The position numbers and the translations under genes are program-made. Positions 32,130 to 43,606 of a stretch of 64,000 nucleotides of DNA are shown here, in pieces (the stretch's first letter is position 1; each line of letters starts with the position of its first letter). Below the pieces are notes generated by a model, which was given only the letters and a program-made list of their open reading frames with translations, was not told where the DNA came from and searched no databases. This stretch comes from Alentia gelatinosa. Taxonomy: Eukaryota > Annelida > Polychaeta > Phyllodocida > Polynoidae. The stretch is taken from NCBI GenBank assembly GCA_950022655.1, contig OX465580.1, positions 97,296,797 to 97,360,796 on the forward strand, read 5' to 3'.

Positions 32130-33600
32130 ACTCTCTGCATGTGTTCAGCTAAATACGATTATCTAGAAATGAAACTAACATCTCAGGATCTGTATTTGTT
32201 CCCTGGTTTTATCATAAGGTATGTAAATACCGAGTATGATTCATTCCCAATTTAGACATTTGTCTATGATGGAGACCTTCCCGATAGTCTGCGGTTGCTG
32301 ATTTTCATCATTGTAGCGCATTCTGGAGATCTAAATTTATATCGTACATTGTGGTCGCCGGGCCTTAAGTTTGAGTTCCCTTTTTCGTATGTCTCTGGCG
32401 TTTTGTCGGACATCAACTAATTGTCATAAAGGGATTTAGCGCCAGTATGCACTGTCCTTGATCATTGTCTTACTTTTAATAAATAGGGTGATTAAACCGG
32501 TATTGCACACTCATAATAATGTATTTTGTTACCAGGTATGAATATATGGGTGCCGCACAGCTTTTTCGAAGTTCCTGCTGAATAATTAGTTATCGCCTAA
32601 GTTTGGTAAATGTTTATCACTTATGCAAATAAGTTGCGCTCAGACATTTCTGGGCTACACATTTATAGTTTATTATGAAATTAAGGTTCTTGGGGAAGCG
32701 ATTTTAAGAATATATAAAATATGGGGAACGCCCCTACGCCAAATTCGTATTGCTGATGAGAATTTCCACTTTTGCATCGACTGATGACGGTAATTTTACA
32801 TTTAGTGTTATAATAACCTGATCGTTTTTATTCCAAGTGGTTTTAAGTTTCACTTCATTCTACACATTAGGAATCTAATCATTTGTCTTGGGCCCATGGT
32901 GAGATAATATTTCATTCGGAGGTAACGTTTGGAATAATAAAAATTCGAGCCGGAGGCTACTGAAAACATATTCGGCACTCCCCTATCGACACCTGTATTT
33001 GAGTGAGTTCTCCAGTTTCGTCGTGAACTAAACCGGCAGACTCAAAGTACATTAAGAGAACATCAGATTAGATATTCATGTTGTTGAACCTTATGATGTT
33101 CCCTCCCTTTGTTTCCCTTGTTAACAGGGGAATTGTTAGAAATATGCATAATCCATAAACTGAGAAGTTCAATAATCTTTGATTTGTCTCGTTATGCTAG
33201 AGTCAATTGCAGAAACCTGTTCCACTGCCACTATATTTTCTGACCTCACAATAAAATATTTTTCCTTTTGGCAAGTCAATTGTGAGGCCTATCGGGACCA
33301 GAATTGGCATTGGTGGGGGTAAGCCTTTACCTTCAAAACGCCGTTTTACTGGGGGTATCACCCTAACCTTGATTAACACACTGAATAAAAAATGTCTTCT
33401 ATTGATCTATATACCATAGCACAGACACACACATCCAATGTACTTACCTATATGTTTAAATGCATGTGCCTATATTTTGTATCTACGTAAACAGCGCATG
33501 CAACATAGTTTTTACAGCAACAATTTTAAAAACCCTCATTTATATGGGTTTTCCTCAGCTCTCTTCAAAATCAGCCTCTACAGACCAATAAGCTATTGTT
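32130..33600. other. Intergenic DNA with weak CTACGAT-family pieces
   Basis: Short pieces at 32260-32330 (CCCGATAGTCTGCGG) and 33275-33360 (GGCCTATCGGGACC, GGTGGGGGTAAGCCTTTA) resemble the CTACGAT family. Nothing else recognised. Confidence 0.4.
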
Positions 33601-33605
33601 AGCCA

Positions 33606-34007
33606 GTGGTGAAACCAGTGGTGCAACCACTACAAATTGTACAAAACAAGGGACTAAGGATAGCGCTCGAAACCGAATTAAGAACACCAACAACAGAGTT
33701 ACATAAGCTAGCCAAAATACATTTTTTAAGCGAAAGGAGAGAATCGGCGATAAGAAAAGCAGCATTTACTAGGTGTCAAAAGCGGTTGCACATTCTTCAA
33801 CCCAATCGTAGAACTAGGCTTCATGATGCAGTACTTGTCGAACAACCAAGGAGTTACGCTACATGCTTCGAAAGGAGCATGCTGTTTAAATGTGCATACT
33901 ACTGGAATAAGCTACCCATAGATTGTTGGTCCATTGAAACCTACCCAAAGTTCAAATATAAAGAAAAAAACATTTTAGCTAACAGCCGTCAAAACTACCA
34001 ACATTGA
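33606..34007 (+). pseudogene. LINE ORF2 C-terminal fragment
   Basis: 133 codons. Blocks LQIVQNKGLRIA, RTPTTELHKLAKIHFLSERR, and later YWNKLP are typical of the C-terminal end of LINE ORF2 proteins (jockey/CR1/I-like), where LQNKALR follows the RT thumb by about 80 residues. The RT itself is missing upstream, so it looks like a 5'-truncated insertion, the usual LINE outcome. The 3' tail beyond 34007 could not be delimited. Confidence 0.75.
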
Positions 34008-34796
34008 ATTATACTAATATATCTACCAACGTAGTTGATCCGGATCCCTACTAACAGGGCACACTCCCTCATTTATGTGATGTCAGGTTTAACATTTTGT
34101 CATTTGATTGTCTAATTGTTCTACATGTAAATGTGATTTATGATTAGAATGTTATATATATGCTACATTGTATTTATTTGTTAGCAATTAAGTCTTGCCT
34201 AGCTAGTGAGCTTGAGTATATGCCAACTTAAATGGTGCAACAGCTATTCACAGCAGATCTATCTATAAATAGGTCAGACTGGAGGTGGACACGTGTCTGG
34301 CCCCCCGCTGGATAAAGGATTAAGAAAGGGTTTACCCTCACCCCCTTGTAGCCTCCACACCTTATCAGTATATTCTGTATTGTTAGGGGGGCAGAGGCCG
34401 ATGGGTGGGCAGGTGGGTGTGGGGAGACAGAAATGGGCAGACAGATGTGCGGGCAGCAGTAGGACTGGCAGCAGTGGTGGCAGTGGTGTGGTGGCAATCA
34501 CAGAGGCTGGGTTGGTGTTTTCAGGACAGTCCAGTGTATGCTTGAACAAGGCCTTTATAAGCAGACCTAGCCTGAACCACACAGACATTTTTTTTCAAAG
34601 TAAAAATCTGAAACAGGATCAGAAATTAGTATAAGTGTGCTATATTGTTCATGGCTGTTTTGCATGAAATCGATGCAAATGGCCTCTCAGGGGGTAAAAA
34701 TTAAATTTGATAGTAGGACCAAACCCAGTTAGGCAGTGATACCCTATGGGTAAGGGTTATCTATGATAAAGGTGGGTACTATTAAATATAAAAACT
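34008..34796. other. Intergenic DNA, no gene recognised
   Basis: The start may be the 3' untranslated tail of the LINE fragment; a GGCAGCAGT-rich patch at 34440-34500 is low complexity. Confidence 0.4.
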
Positions 34797-35412
34797 GTTG
34801 CCATGGCAACCAGTCAAAGTTGGGTACCATATAGCCCCATTTCAGCCTCTGTGGGCACCCGGATACCACTTTTTTAATGCATTATAAGAGGTTGTTCATA
34901 ATAGTCTAGTATTTAGATCTAATACTGCATAATAATTGTTAATCAAAGTATGAAATCAAAGGTGGGGCTCATGGTACATTTAGAAAAACAAATTGTACAT
35001 ACATTCTAGAAAAGTGTTACCTTGGTTACCATTTTCATGGAAATCTTCTGAATTGATTGTTTTGTTGTGGTTCTTTTTGTTGTTTTTTTTTGTTTTGGGG
35101 TGGGGGGAATTTACCAGATATTGTACTTAAGTATGTATAGCTATAGATATTTGATCAACATGGAATACTTTAATATGAATTCAATATTCATTCCAAACTG
35201 AATCTGTTACCTGGCAACCATGTGCAACTGTAACAACAGCAATTTGTAGGACTCTTTGAGTAATTCTAATCTAACCTACCCCTACCAAATCAACTCTGTG
35301 GAATCATTGTTGTGAATGATTGTTTTGTAAACCGGAGTGTGTGCCTAGCAACAAACCTTCTTTTTGTTTATCTGCCTAGCAACCACTTTAAAAAATATGC
35401 ATTGCTTAGCAA
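34797..35412. promoter_or_regulatory. Cluster of RFX X-box-like sites
   Basis: GTTGCCATGGCAAC (34797-34810) and GTTACCTGGCAAC (35206-35218) fit the X-box GTNRCC(N0-3)RGYAAC. Weaker relatives are GTTACCTTGGTTAC (35016), GCCTAGCAAC (35343 and 35373) and GCTTAGCAACC (35404). RFX factors bind such sites in metazoan ciliary and other genes. Function here is unproven; no gene is adjacent. Confidence 0.35.
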
Positions 35413-35860
35413 CCACTATCCCAAAAGCTTCTTTGTCTAATTCATTGTTCACCTATCAAAGTATCAAACATGGGAGGTTCAAGTGCTACAGTTTAGACCA
35501 GTTTATGGTCATTTCTCACAAAGCATTGACAAAAACTGATTTTTTATTTTATTTTCTATTAATAAAAGTCGGCTGAAATCTGAAGTTTGGCTGACTAACA
35601 CCTATAAACAGCAATATGGGTGTTGGTCTCCTAATCCTCCTAAATATGGTATATTCTTGTATAGATGTTCGTATGTTGAACTTATGTCATACCACGCGAA
35701 CCATATGCATGTACTTTATGTATTATACGCATCATTGATGCTATTGTTCAACTTGTTCAATGACTGAAAAAATGTAAGCAATCATAGAAGACACACAAAA
35801 CCTGCTTATTAGCAGAATGCCTTATATATATCTCTTCACTGAAATACAAAAAAACATTAT

Positions 35861-36611
35861 CACCCACAGCAATACCCACCAACACCAATCAGCACCAACA
35901 ATGACACCCAGGACCCAGCAACACTCACAACCAGCAACACCCACTAACACCTACATGAACCAACATCCTAAGTAATACCCATTAACACCTATATAAATCA
36001 ACTCTCCCAGCAACTACTACCACAGTAATACCCACAGCAACACCCACCCACAGCAATACCCACAGCAACACACTCACATCAACACCAACCAACACCAATA
36101 AACATCGATCGACTCACACTGACCAACCGCAACATCAACACCCAACAACAGAAACACAAACACCCATCAACACCCACAGTAGCATCCACCAAAACCTATA
36201 TGACCCAACACCTACAGACATACCTACCCGCAGCAACACCAATCAACACCCACAGCAACACACACCCACATCATCGTCCATGAAAACAAATCAACGCCAA
36301 CACTGACAGACTTACTACCACCAACACTAACATCAGCACCCCCAACACCAACACCAACACCCAACAATACCCACAGCAGTACCCACCAACCCACACCCAA
36401 AACACTGACCAACACCTACATGAATCAACACCCACAGCAATACCCATTAACACTTTAATGAATCTACTCCCACAGTAACACCTACCAACTGCAATACCAA
36501 GCAACACCAACCCATATCAACGCCCACCAACAACACCAACAATGACAGACTCACACCCCCAACACCAATATCCATCAACAACTCAACAGAAGCCAGTAAC
36601 ACTCACACCTA
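35861..36611. repeat. CACCAACA/CACAGCAA-type minisatellite, first block
   Basis: Degenerate tandem array of ACACCCACAGCAA, CACCAACACC and similar units with no stable period. It resumes after a MITE at 36850. Confidence 0.9.
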
Positions 36612-36847
36612 TTATCTCACCCCTGCTATTTTTTCTCCATAGACTTAACATTGGGCACTCATATCTACCGTCCATTAGATATTTAGGAAAAATATCCAAT
36701 GGGGATAATGTCACAAATGTTAGCCCATTAGTCAATATTAAGGGTGAGATAAATTCAGACACCCATTCAGGTTAGGGTAAGAGCTCGATCCCATCTCATT
36801 TGAACCACTATGTAATTCATGTGGCTTCGCCTTGTGAATTACTACGT
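36612..36847 (-). mobile_element. Hairpin-type MITE (GAGCTCGATCCCATC arms), truncated copy
   Basis: Inverse-orientation relative of 43607-43925: shared TAGACTTAACATTGGG, CCATTAGATATTTAGG, GATAAATTCAGA, and half of the hairpin (GAGCTCGATCCCATCTCATT, GTAATTCATGTGGCTTCGCC). The outer second arm is missing. It splits the minisatellite. Confidence 0.75.
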
Positions 36848-37200
36848 GATTCACAGCTACACCCACCCACATCAACACCCGCCAATAGTAACACCGACCG
36901 TGTCACACTGACCAACACCAACATCCTTACCCATTAAAAGAGACACAAAGACCAATCAACACCTACAGCAGCACCCACCAATACTAACACCTAGCAACAC
37001 CCACAGCAAAGTTCATCAACACCAACATAAAGCAATATCAATTAATACCCTACATGAATCGACACACTACCACAGCAACACCCACCAACACCATTCAACA
37101 CCAACACTGACAGACTTACACCCACCAACACCAACATCAACACCACCAACACCAACACAAACATCCATCAGTACAACACTACCACCTCACACTATACCAT
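36848..37200. repeat. CACCAACA-type minisatellite, second block
   Basis: Continuation of the same array (CACCCACCAACACC and variants) on the far side of the MITE. Confidence 0.85.
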
Positions 37201-37207
37201 ACTAGGA

Positions 37208-37326
37208 GAAAACGTCCAGACTGTGGCCGAACTATGTCTTAGTTCGAGGTCACCTGTGTTGGACATTCGCCCCACACAGGTGACCGAGAACTAAGACATA
37301 GTTCTGGCCACAGTATGGATGTTTTC
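37208..37326. mobile_element. Hairpin element, arms GAACTATGTCTTAGTTC
   Basis: 119-bp near-perfect palindrome, outer ends GAAAAC...GTTTTC. Left arm GACTGTGGCCGAACTATGTC and right arm complement match closely, with inner GGTCACCTGTGT. The right flank TTATTATTACATACCTTAAT is shared with 55513 on, beside a hairpin with unrelated arms. Confidence 0.85.
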
Positions 37327-37664
37327 TTATTATTACATACCTTAATTCGATCAAAAAGACGCCATTTATCGAGTTCTTAAGTCACAACCGCTCCATGTTG
37401 ACACTGTCTGCTACGAACCGGAAGCAAACTCACAGGATGTACTCGTTGGGCATGTCTCCACTCGCCCAGCGGATGTTTAGCCGCTATTCGGTAAGGGCGC
37501 GCTTAGCAGAAAATACGATTGGAGAGCGTTAGGCGTGTATGGAGGCGGAGGCGCCAGGAACCAGTGTAAGCGTGTCTGTGCGTCCCCCATTGCGGATCGT
37601 GTTGTTATTATTGATTGATTTCGCATATTTGAGCAATTCAAACGGTGTCAGGTGAACGGTTACA
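37327..37664. repeat. Tail shared with the 55513-55860 region
   Basis: ATACCTTAATTCG(A/G)TC, then further on an ACCGGAAG box and GATTGATTTCGCATATTTGA, occur in the same order at 55520-55830. Similarity is patchy. Confidence 0.5.
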
Positions 37665-37770
37665 GTACACCAGGTCAACATGAACTACACCATATTACAC
37701 CATCCAATACTACACCACTTTATATTACACAACACTACACCATGTCACATTACACCCCACCATCCCATAC
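37665..37770. repeat. CACTACACCA-type minisatellite, first block
   Basis: Units such as ACTACACCATATTACACCAT; the array continues at 38446 and 39220 beyond inserted elements. Confidence 0.85.
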
Positions 37771-37777
37771 ATAGAAG

Positions 37778-37918
37778 GAAACCCACGAGATGAAAATAAC
37801 TTGGTCCGTACTTCACCGAGTTTGATCGCGCCGTAACACATGAAGCGCGGCTGAGTGTGTTACGGCGCAATCAAATGAGGTGAAGTGCGGACCAAGTTAT
37901 TTTCATCGAGTGGGTTTC
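37778..37918. mobile_element. Hairpin element, arms AATAACTTGGTCCG
   Basis: 141-bp palindrome. The left arm GAAACCCACGAGATGAAAAT and the inverted right arm GAAACCCACTCGATGAAAAT agree, with inner pair TTGATCGCGCCGTAACACA. The left flank ATAGAAGGAAACC and right flank GGTTTCAGATTTTATCT match those of the hairpin at 43607, whose arms are unrelated. Confidence 0.85.
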
Positions 37919-38068
37919 AGATTTTATCTAACCCCGGACAATCGATTAAGAATATCTATATATATTAAATAAACCTTACCTACTATTTCACTACTATTGC
38001 CGCCATGGTTGACAAAATCGCGAGTCTGACAGAACTATTTCACCCAGGAGGTCCTGCTCGCTGATTGG

Positions 38069-38404
38069 TTAACCCTATTGCGCCGGGTACCCGCGGCAGG
38101 GGTACAGTCATGGAGCCGGGTACTAGGGCCAGTGACTACCGCTAGAGGCCGGGCATATAGGCCTATTGTGAACATTTTGATCTCTGTATCACGTGACATG
38201 ACACGTGATATTTAATACTATTTTCTATTTTGCCCGGAATATCAAATATGATGTTATATCTACATTCTCTGAAAGTTTCATGTTTATTGAACCATTATTT
38301 CCAATCTTATCTTAAAAACGAATATTTTGTCAATGATGCCTCAAGGCATCACCCGGCCAGCCCCGGTTGATGCCTCAGGGCATCACCCGGCGCGAATGGG
38401 TTAA
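38069..38404. mobile_element. piggyBac-type MITE, intact 336 bp
   Basis: TTAA at both edges (38069-38072 and 38401-38404). The left end TTAACCCTATTGCGCCGGGT and inverted right end TTAACCCATTCGCGCCGGGT form 20-bp inverted repeats. The right part contains GATGCC(T)(C)AAGGCATCACCC palindromes. It is inserted near the CACTACACCA array. Its left 270 bp match 14363-14638. Confidence 0.88.
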
Positions 38405-38445
38405 CGAGTCTGACGTCATATTTTTTTACCGTGTTATTTACCGTG

Positions 38446-38895
38446 TTAACACCATCCCAGACTACACCATATTACACCACTTCACACTACACCACACCAC
38501 CTCACACGCAACCATGCCACTTCTCACACTACACCATATTATACCATATCACACCACACCACCTCACACTACACTATATTACACCACCTCACATTACACC
38601 TCCTTACATTATACCACAACACCTCACACTGCACTATGCTACATGTCTCACTACATCATGTCACACTACATCACACCATCTCACACTGCACAATATTTAC
38701 ACCACCTCACACTAGACCACCTCACATTACACCACACCATGCTATCTCAAACATGATATTGCACCATCCAACACTGTATGATGATACACCTCACACTACA
38801 CCATATTATACCATCTTACACCACACCACCTCATACTGCACCATATTACACCACCTCACACTACACCACCTTGTATATCTCATGTCTTACTATAT
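38446..38895. repeat. CACTACACCA-type minisatellite, second block
   Basis: Long degenerate array (CACCACCTCACACTACACCA and variants). Thr/His/Tyr/Pro-rich reading frames across it are artefacts. Confidence 0.92.
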
Positions 38896-39219
38896 ACCCA
38901 TGCTGTATATACTGTAAATATGCACCGTTTTGGCATATAACGTAAAGATACCATACGGAACAGTGTTCCATGCGGGAAAATGCAGAAAACTTGTTCTGTA
39001 TATACATAGACTAAAATATTAGTTCTTAAACCAAATGAAAACAATGATTTTTCATAATCTTAGGTATATAGTAAATATATAACATCCAACCATCTTTGTA
39101 CAAGCCACAACACTCAATAATAATTTACGGTTTGAACGGAACTGAGCGTAAATGTCTCCTTCCGAACAAACGGTATAGCATGGTCAGGATGTTCCATATA
39201 AATATTGGACCATCCAACA
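38896..39219. other. Unique insertion between minisatellite blocks
   Basis: Non-repetitive 320 bp splitting the array. Contains GGAACAGTGTTCC as a short palindrome; no gene recognised. Confidence 0.4.
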
Positions 39220-39780
39220 CAAACATATTATAACACCTTACATTACACCATACCATCTCACACTACACCTTGCTAAATCTCACATTACATGATATCATAC
39301 CATGTCTTACTACACCACACCACCTCACACCACCTCATATTACACCACACACATCATACTATACCATCCAACACTACACCATATTATACCACCACACCTA
39401 CACTACACCACCTCACACTATACTATGCTACAGCTCACCCTAGACCATATTATACCATGTCATAATACGCCACACCACCTCACATTATATTTTATTACAC
39501 CGCCTCACACTACACCACCTTATATTACACCATACCATGGTATCTAAACATCAAATTACACCATCCCACACTACACTTTATTATACCATCTTACATTACA
39601 CCACAACAAGTCACACCACACCATGCTACATCTCACATTACACCATATTACACCACCTCACACTACACCATCATGTTACACCACACCATACTATATCTCA
39701 GCCATATTATACCATCGCTCACATATTACACCACCTAGCACTACAGCAAAATACCCCACCTTTCAACCTACATTAACTAC
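39220..39780. repeat. CACTACACCA-type minisatellite, third block
   Basis: Same unit family as the two blocks upstream, with TATTACACCA-rich variants. Confidence 0.92.
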
Positions 39781-39929
39781 ATAAAATACAATTTAGGAAA
39801 ATGTGTAAATTTTTATGAGACAGGCCCCAGGCGATTTGCGTTTAGCCTAAGTAGGTCAGACGTCACTTATATTTTCATGACGTCACAGAAACGTCCGTTT
39901 TTTGTTTTGTTTTTTACTCTGTGCATCTC

Positions 39930-40290
39930 ACATCATAACTCCGGGAATATCTATCGTAGGAGCTCCAGATAAAGACTAGTAAATAGCTAAGGACACGCGG
40001 AATACAGACTGTGAGTTTATATTTCATTCCATGAATGGGAAAATATGATTATTTGCCGTTTTCTGATACATATGTCGCCGTGAGTTTACAGGTCTACCAC
40101 GGGCGGTTCAAAGCGTGAAATCGGCCGTTTTCGCGCTCACCGCTAACTGTGTAATGGGAGACGGCAGATTATGAAATGATTTCTTATCTAAATCAAGATT
40201 TAGACATACCGACTGTTATCCTCATGTCCATAGCTATTTACTGGTATTCATCTCGAGTCTCTACGCTAATTTTTCGCGGAGTTATGATGT
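39930..40290. mobile_element. Foldback element
   Basis: ACATCATAACTCCG at 39930 pairs with CGGAGTTATGATGT ending 40290, and AGTAAATAGCTAAGGACA pairs with TGTCCATAGCTATTTACT further in, over about 66 bp per arm with mismatches. About 230 bp lie between the arms. No coding content. Confidence 0.7.
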
Positions 40291-40364
40291 AATATGTACC
40301 GATTGTCTTGCTGACAAGTGGCACTGGTGTGGCCAGAGAAAGTCTATAAATAGAATCGAAAATC

Positions 40365-40423
40365 AGCGATGAGGGTCGCGCACACGCCGATGAGGGTCGC
40401 GCACACGATGAGGGTCGCGCACA
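40365..40423. repeat. CGATGAGGGTCGCGCACA short tandem repeat
   Basis: Three near-identical 18-20-bp units in tandem. Single diverged units recur at about 40569 (CGATGAGGGACGCGCACA) and 40761 (CGATGAGGGGCATGCACA), roughly 190 bp apart. Confidence 0.85.
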
Positions 40424-40789
40424 AATAACGTTTTCTGCTTATATCTTTTTTATAAATTGCATTAGAATAATGATTTTTTCAAATATTCTTGGTATGTCTA
40501 TGTGCTAACTACTGCCAATTACAAAAGTCTTTGAATGTGCATACTTTTATAAGTAAACTCGGAAAAACGGCGATGAGGGACGCGCACAGAGATAATTCCC
40601 CTCCACAGCCCCACAGATTCCAGTTTGACCATATGTAGAGAATATTTCAAATAGCATCAATTTTTTTTTATGGCAATAAACACCAGCCATAGACCTAATG
40701 GTGGACTAAGTTTTATTTGTTGATATCACAAGGAAATTTTATACAGAGATTAAAATATTGCCGATGAGGGGCATGCACAACTTAAATTC

Positions 40790-42572
40790 CCAAACATGTT
40801 TGGCTCTACTGACAATAAAATTTATGACAGAATTCCATTCAAACGCCATATTTATTTTCTTAACTCATTTTACAAAAAACTTAGGCCAAAAAAAAAAAAT
40901 TCAAATATATATTTTTTTATATTCATGAAAATTTAGGCTTTTTTTCTTCTTTTTTCATACAAAAATGCCCATTTTTTCATGGTTTTTTACCTCTCATCAA
41001 GAAAATAATGATTGCAGGGTGGAAAAACCATATATCCCCCTGTAGCTCTCACAAATATCCATGTGGAAAATGTACAAAATAAATCATATTCGTCATCTAC
41101 TTTAAAATATTCAAGGCTAGAGCTAAAATGTTGAATTGCATCGATCTCATGCAAAACGGCCTCATGCAAATAGTTAGATAAGCTTTTCAGAGTTTCCTAT
41201 GTACAATATTTGATTTCAGACATTGTTCTTCGTTGGAGATAGCCCTTTGGATGGTCCATTATGCAGCGATGGGAAGTTTACATGTATTTTCTACCAAAAC
41301 TTACTGTAACTCTTTCGGTTCAATAAATAGAGCAAAGCCCGATATTTAAAAAAAAAGTCTGTTAAAAGATAGTAGGAATACTGGCTTAATTATGTGTAGT
41401 TAATCAAATGATTCCCAATCGGGTTTTAGAAAGGTTTTATGATCGAAATGTGTATTATAAGATTTTTTTTACTGGCGTACAAGACTGCAATAAGAAAGAC
41501 TTACATTTATCTTGTCCCTGGTATCTTCTCCCCATAATCTTAACATTTGGAAGTCAGGGGACTCAGAGGCCGAAGCACTTGTCTGGATGGGAAAGTTAGA
41601 AATGGCGCACCCTAATGATTTGTGTTCCAAGACGTTTTACATATCCCCGTAATGACCCACTCTCATCCCAGATCTTTCGCGGCACTAGTGCTAACTAGTT
41701 CTGCCTCAACCCAACCCTGGTTCCCTGGTATCTAAATAAGGACAGGGGAACTGGTTCATATTCAAAACAAGGCAACTGTCAAAAGCTTTGAAACTCAAAC
41801 AGCTCATATATTATGAGTTGTGATCAAAATGTGGCAATTGTTAAATGAGCTTCATAGACAATCCACCTGTTTTTGTTTTCAGCTCTAAACCACTTAATTA
41901 TGTGAATCCACAGTTGATTGAAGACTGCCCCTTCAAGTGAGCACATGTATCATGTTTACAAAACAAACCCAATTTCACATGAGGTGTTTTTAACTATAGA
42001 GAGTAATCCAAGAGTATGTGTCTGGTTTGAAATAACAAATAACAGAAATGAGTGTACATCCTTTACAATATCAATATGTGTATCTCTATAGATAAATAGA
42101 ACACAAAGTACTCCCCAAAGTTTTCAGAATTTAGGATATTTGAAACAAACTGGCGGATGGGACAAATTCTGTCCCAAACAGGCAAGTCAGTGCAGAGATA
42201 CAAGCGGCCGGAGGAAGTAGAGTGCAGGATATCTGTGATGAGTGTGGTAATGATCCAAAGTGAGCTATGACTGGAAATTGAGGTATGGAGCAACCGATGG
42301 AAAATCGTTGCAGAGTAGGGTAGTGTGATGGCGTGGTTGCCACTGAAAGTCGGTAACCATGGCAAGATGACGTTGACAACCCCTACTGGCGCTGCTCTGT
42401 CATCACTAGAATTTGAGGTATCTAATGAAGGGAATTCACCCAATATAGTTCAAATAGCTTCAATATGCGTTATCAATCGATAACAACAAATTACTACGCC
42501 GATGTCGGTGGGGGACACACAGATGTCAACAAAATGTATTGTAGTTCGTCCTGTCTTAATTAAATGGTATTG
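40790..42572. other. Intergenic DNA, no gene recognised
   Basis: Very AT-rich up to 41400 with T-runs. At 41515-41560 TCTTCTCCCCATAATCTTAA resembles the end of the hairpin MITE at 36612. A 126-codon minus-strand frame at 42063-42443 has no recognisable domain. Confidence 0.35.
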
Positions 42573-43055
42573 CATTACCCCATATCCCTGGATGAACGAA
42601 GAGGAGGCCGGAGTGGGCTAATAAAATTTTATTGAATTTTATAAGGTCTCATTAAGATGAATAAGAGATAAGACATTTTTACTATGAATATTAATAATAA
42701 CAATAATAAGAGATAATTGACAGAGGTATGTTTGATATCAATTAGAATATGAATATGATAAAATAAGTATAGTTATTATGAGTAATAACATAAGTATGTA
42801 ATAATGTAATAATATAATAGCCCTACGAGTGTAAGGAGTAGGATAAAAGTGGTGAGGGTGGGTGGGTAGGAAAATGTACGTCTGTACGGTGCGAGTGCTG
42901 AGCAAAGTGTGAGGGGTAGGTGAGTGTGCTGGGTACGCACGTGAGTGAGAGGTGCGGAGAGAAAGCGATAGGTGGCGCACGGGAGCGCTGAGTGTTGAAG
43001 TGTGTCACCAGGGGGGGCAATGACCACCCCTGACCAAAGGCCATGGGTCACCCAT
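42573..43055 (-). mobile_element. Solo Ngaro-like A-B terminal unit
   Basis: Read on the minus strand: ATGGGTGACCCATGGCC, then GGGTGGTCATTGCC (A block), a CACCCACCCTCACC boundary, a CCTAC...CGTAGGG hairpin, then a B block ending CATAT-GGGGTAATG. Block order and boundary motifs equal A2-B2 of elements A-C, but no coding part is present. Such a unit is expected after recombination between A1 and A2 of a full element. Confidence 0.8.
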
Positions 43056-43606
43056 GTATGCCCCACATTAAATACCTCAATATTTAGTCATTACGTATTT
43101 CTACTCATTACAAGGTGTTTTTAAAACATCTCGGAATGTGTGAATTAAGTAGAGGTAAACCGGAAGATCAATGCGCAGAATGTGCCCATTGTGCATGTGT
43201 GAAAATACGTTAATGCCACTCTCCCAATCGTAGTTTCTATGAGTAGCGGGAAGCCTGAGCTAGGCGAGCTAAGGATTCTGGGAACATACTATGAGTAACA
43301 TGGTATATATATGACGGCTTTGGCAGCAAGTCAAGTGAATGGCGATCTACCGCTGAATAAAGTATATTCTGACTGTTTTAACTCATTTCTAGGTATATAT
43401 GATAATATGATGACAACGCTAGCACTCGCGTATGGGAGCCGTATGCAAGCGCTAACATGATAATTCTATAGTACGTTATGTTCCGGAACGGTTGCTATGG
43501 TATGGTATCTATGCTGGTCAGAATGTTGTTTGTCTAGTGCTCAACACATTTTTGTTTACAAGGAGAGTTTATTTTCGGTAAAAAGAATGTGTGGTATACT
43601 ATAGAG

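Noticed and set aside
38367..38917. Thr/His/Pro-rich frames of 93-129 codons
   Set aside because: Translation of the CACTACACCA minisatellite.
42063..42443. 126-codon minus-strand frame as a host exon
   Set aside because: No domain, no convincing splice sites, and only short open frames on the other strand.
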